DNA from: an uncultured Devosia sp.
Lineage (GTDB): Bacteria > Pseudomonadota > Alphaproteobacteria > Rhizobiales > Devosiaceae
Length of the DNA: 5,685 bases
Assembly (NCBI GenBank): GCA_946480655.1
Contig: CAMLKN010000157.1
Coordinates: forward strand, 1 to 5,685
Reading direction: 5' to 3'
Below, piece by piece: positions 5,617 to 5,685 of this stretch. The position numbers were made by a program, and so were the translations under genes. The number at the start of each line of letters is the position of its first letter. Position 1 is the stretch's first letter. Below the pieces are notes generated by a model. That model had not been told where the DNA came from, did no database searches, and worked only from the letters and a program-made list of their open reading frames with translations.

Positions 5617-5646
5617 AAGCCCGGAGCATTGCCCCGGGCTTTTTTC
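5617..5646. terminator. Intrinsic terminator-type stem-loop downstream of ahcY
   Basis: AAGCCCGG (5617-5624) pairs perfectly with CCGGGCTT (5634-5641) around a nine-base loop. On the plus strand the stem runs directly into six T residues (5640-5645), the textbook form. On the minus strand the stem is followed by AACGC and then six T residues (complement of 5606-5611), a looser form. It lies 29 bases past the presumed ahcY stop, so ending ahcY transcription is its likely job. It may work in both directions. Confidence 0.8.
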
Positions 5647-5670
5647 GTCCGACGACCTGGATGCAAGACG

Positions 5671-5685
5671 TCAGTAGCGGTATTC
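5671..5685 (-). CDS. ahcY: Probable adenosylhomocysteinase, last four residues and stop (5' part outside window)
   Basis: Read on the minus strand, the final 15 bases give Glu-Tyr-Arg-Tyr and a TGA stop at 5673-5671. A YRY terminus is the conserved C-terminal end of S-adenosylhomocysteine hydrolase, where the tail reaches into the NAD site of the neighbouring subunit. Four residues alone would be weak evidence. However, a stem-loop terminator follows at the right distance, and an ahcY next to a PAS-type kinase gene and tsaE is a known arrangement in Hyphomicrobiales. The enzyme would hydrolyse S-adenosylhomocysteine to adenosine and homocysteine in the methyl cycle. The call depends on sequence to the right of this window. 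Confidence 0.6.
   Translation of the reverse strand, partial: EYRY

Noticed and set aside
5617..5670. Possible SAH or other riboswitch near ahcY
   Set aside because: The structure is a simple 8-bp terminator stem located downstream of ahcY. SAH riboswitches lie upstream of their genes and have a larger pseudoknotted fold.

Overview
The window is high-GC DNA that reads as an alphaproteobacterial chromosome, most likely Hyphomicrobiales. The strongest reason is the leftward series on the minus strand: the last codons of what looks like ahcY, then divL, then tsaE. A Devosia-like genome would fit, but this is an inference from gene content and style, with no marker gene in view. Gene density is high and I see no phage, transposase, CRISPR or tRNA signal.

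Left part (1-2303), small accessory or housekeeping genes. The window opens inside the 3' end of an OsmC-family gene (+). A very GC-rich hairpin separates it from a convergent VOC/glyoxalase-fold gene (-). A 127-bp divergent gap leads to an F420-reductase-like NAD(P)-binding protein (+), a DUF1810 protein (+), and a short, extremely hydrophilic, probably disordered protein of 85 residues (+). The last three run in one direction, with gaps of 68 and 74 nt, and each has its own good Shine-Dalgarno. They may be co-transcribed, but they share no obvious pathway.

Right part (2300-5685), conserved core on the minus strand. After the presumed ahcY 3' end comes a stem-loop terminator and a leader of about 260 nt. 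Then comes an 820-residue membrane-anchored PAS-rich histidine-kinase homologue whose phosphoacceptor His is replaced by Tyr596. This is the hallmark of DivL, the cell-cycle regulator that acts on CckA/CtrA in Alphaproteobacteria. tsaE, the ATPase of tRNA t6A synthesis, follows in the same direction. Its stop codon overlaps the stop of the convergent small gene at a shared CTAG.

The most interesting non-coding structure is a 134-bp element that fills almost the whole divL-tsaE gap. It has perfect 25-bp inverted repeats, and each arm is itself a palindrome, so it resembles a paired REP/BIME or small MITE. Its tsaE-proximal arm contains the tsaE Shine-Dalgarno, so the hairpin could hide the ribosome site of tsaE in the divL-tsaE transcript. 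I do not see a wholly new multi-gene system here. The points most worth following are this repeat, the Tyr-type kinase and the small disordered protein.
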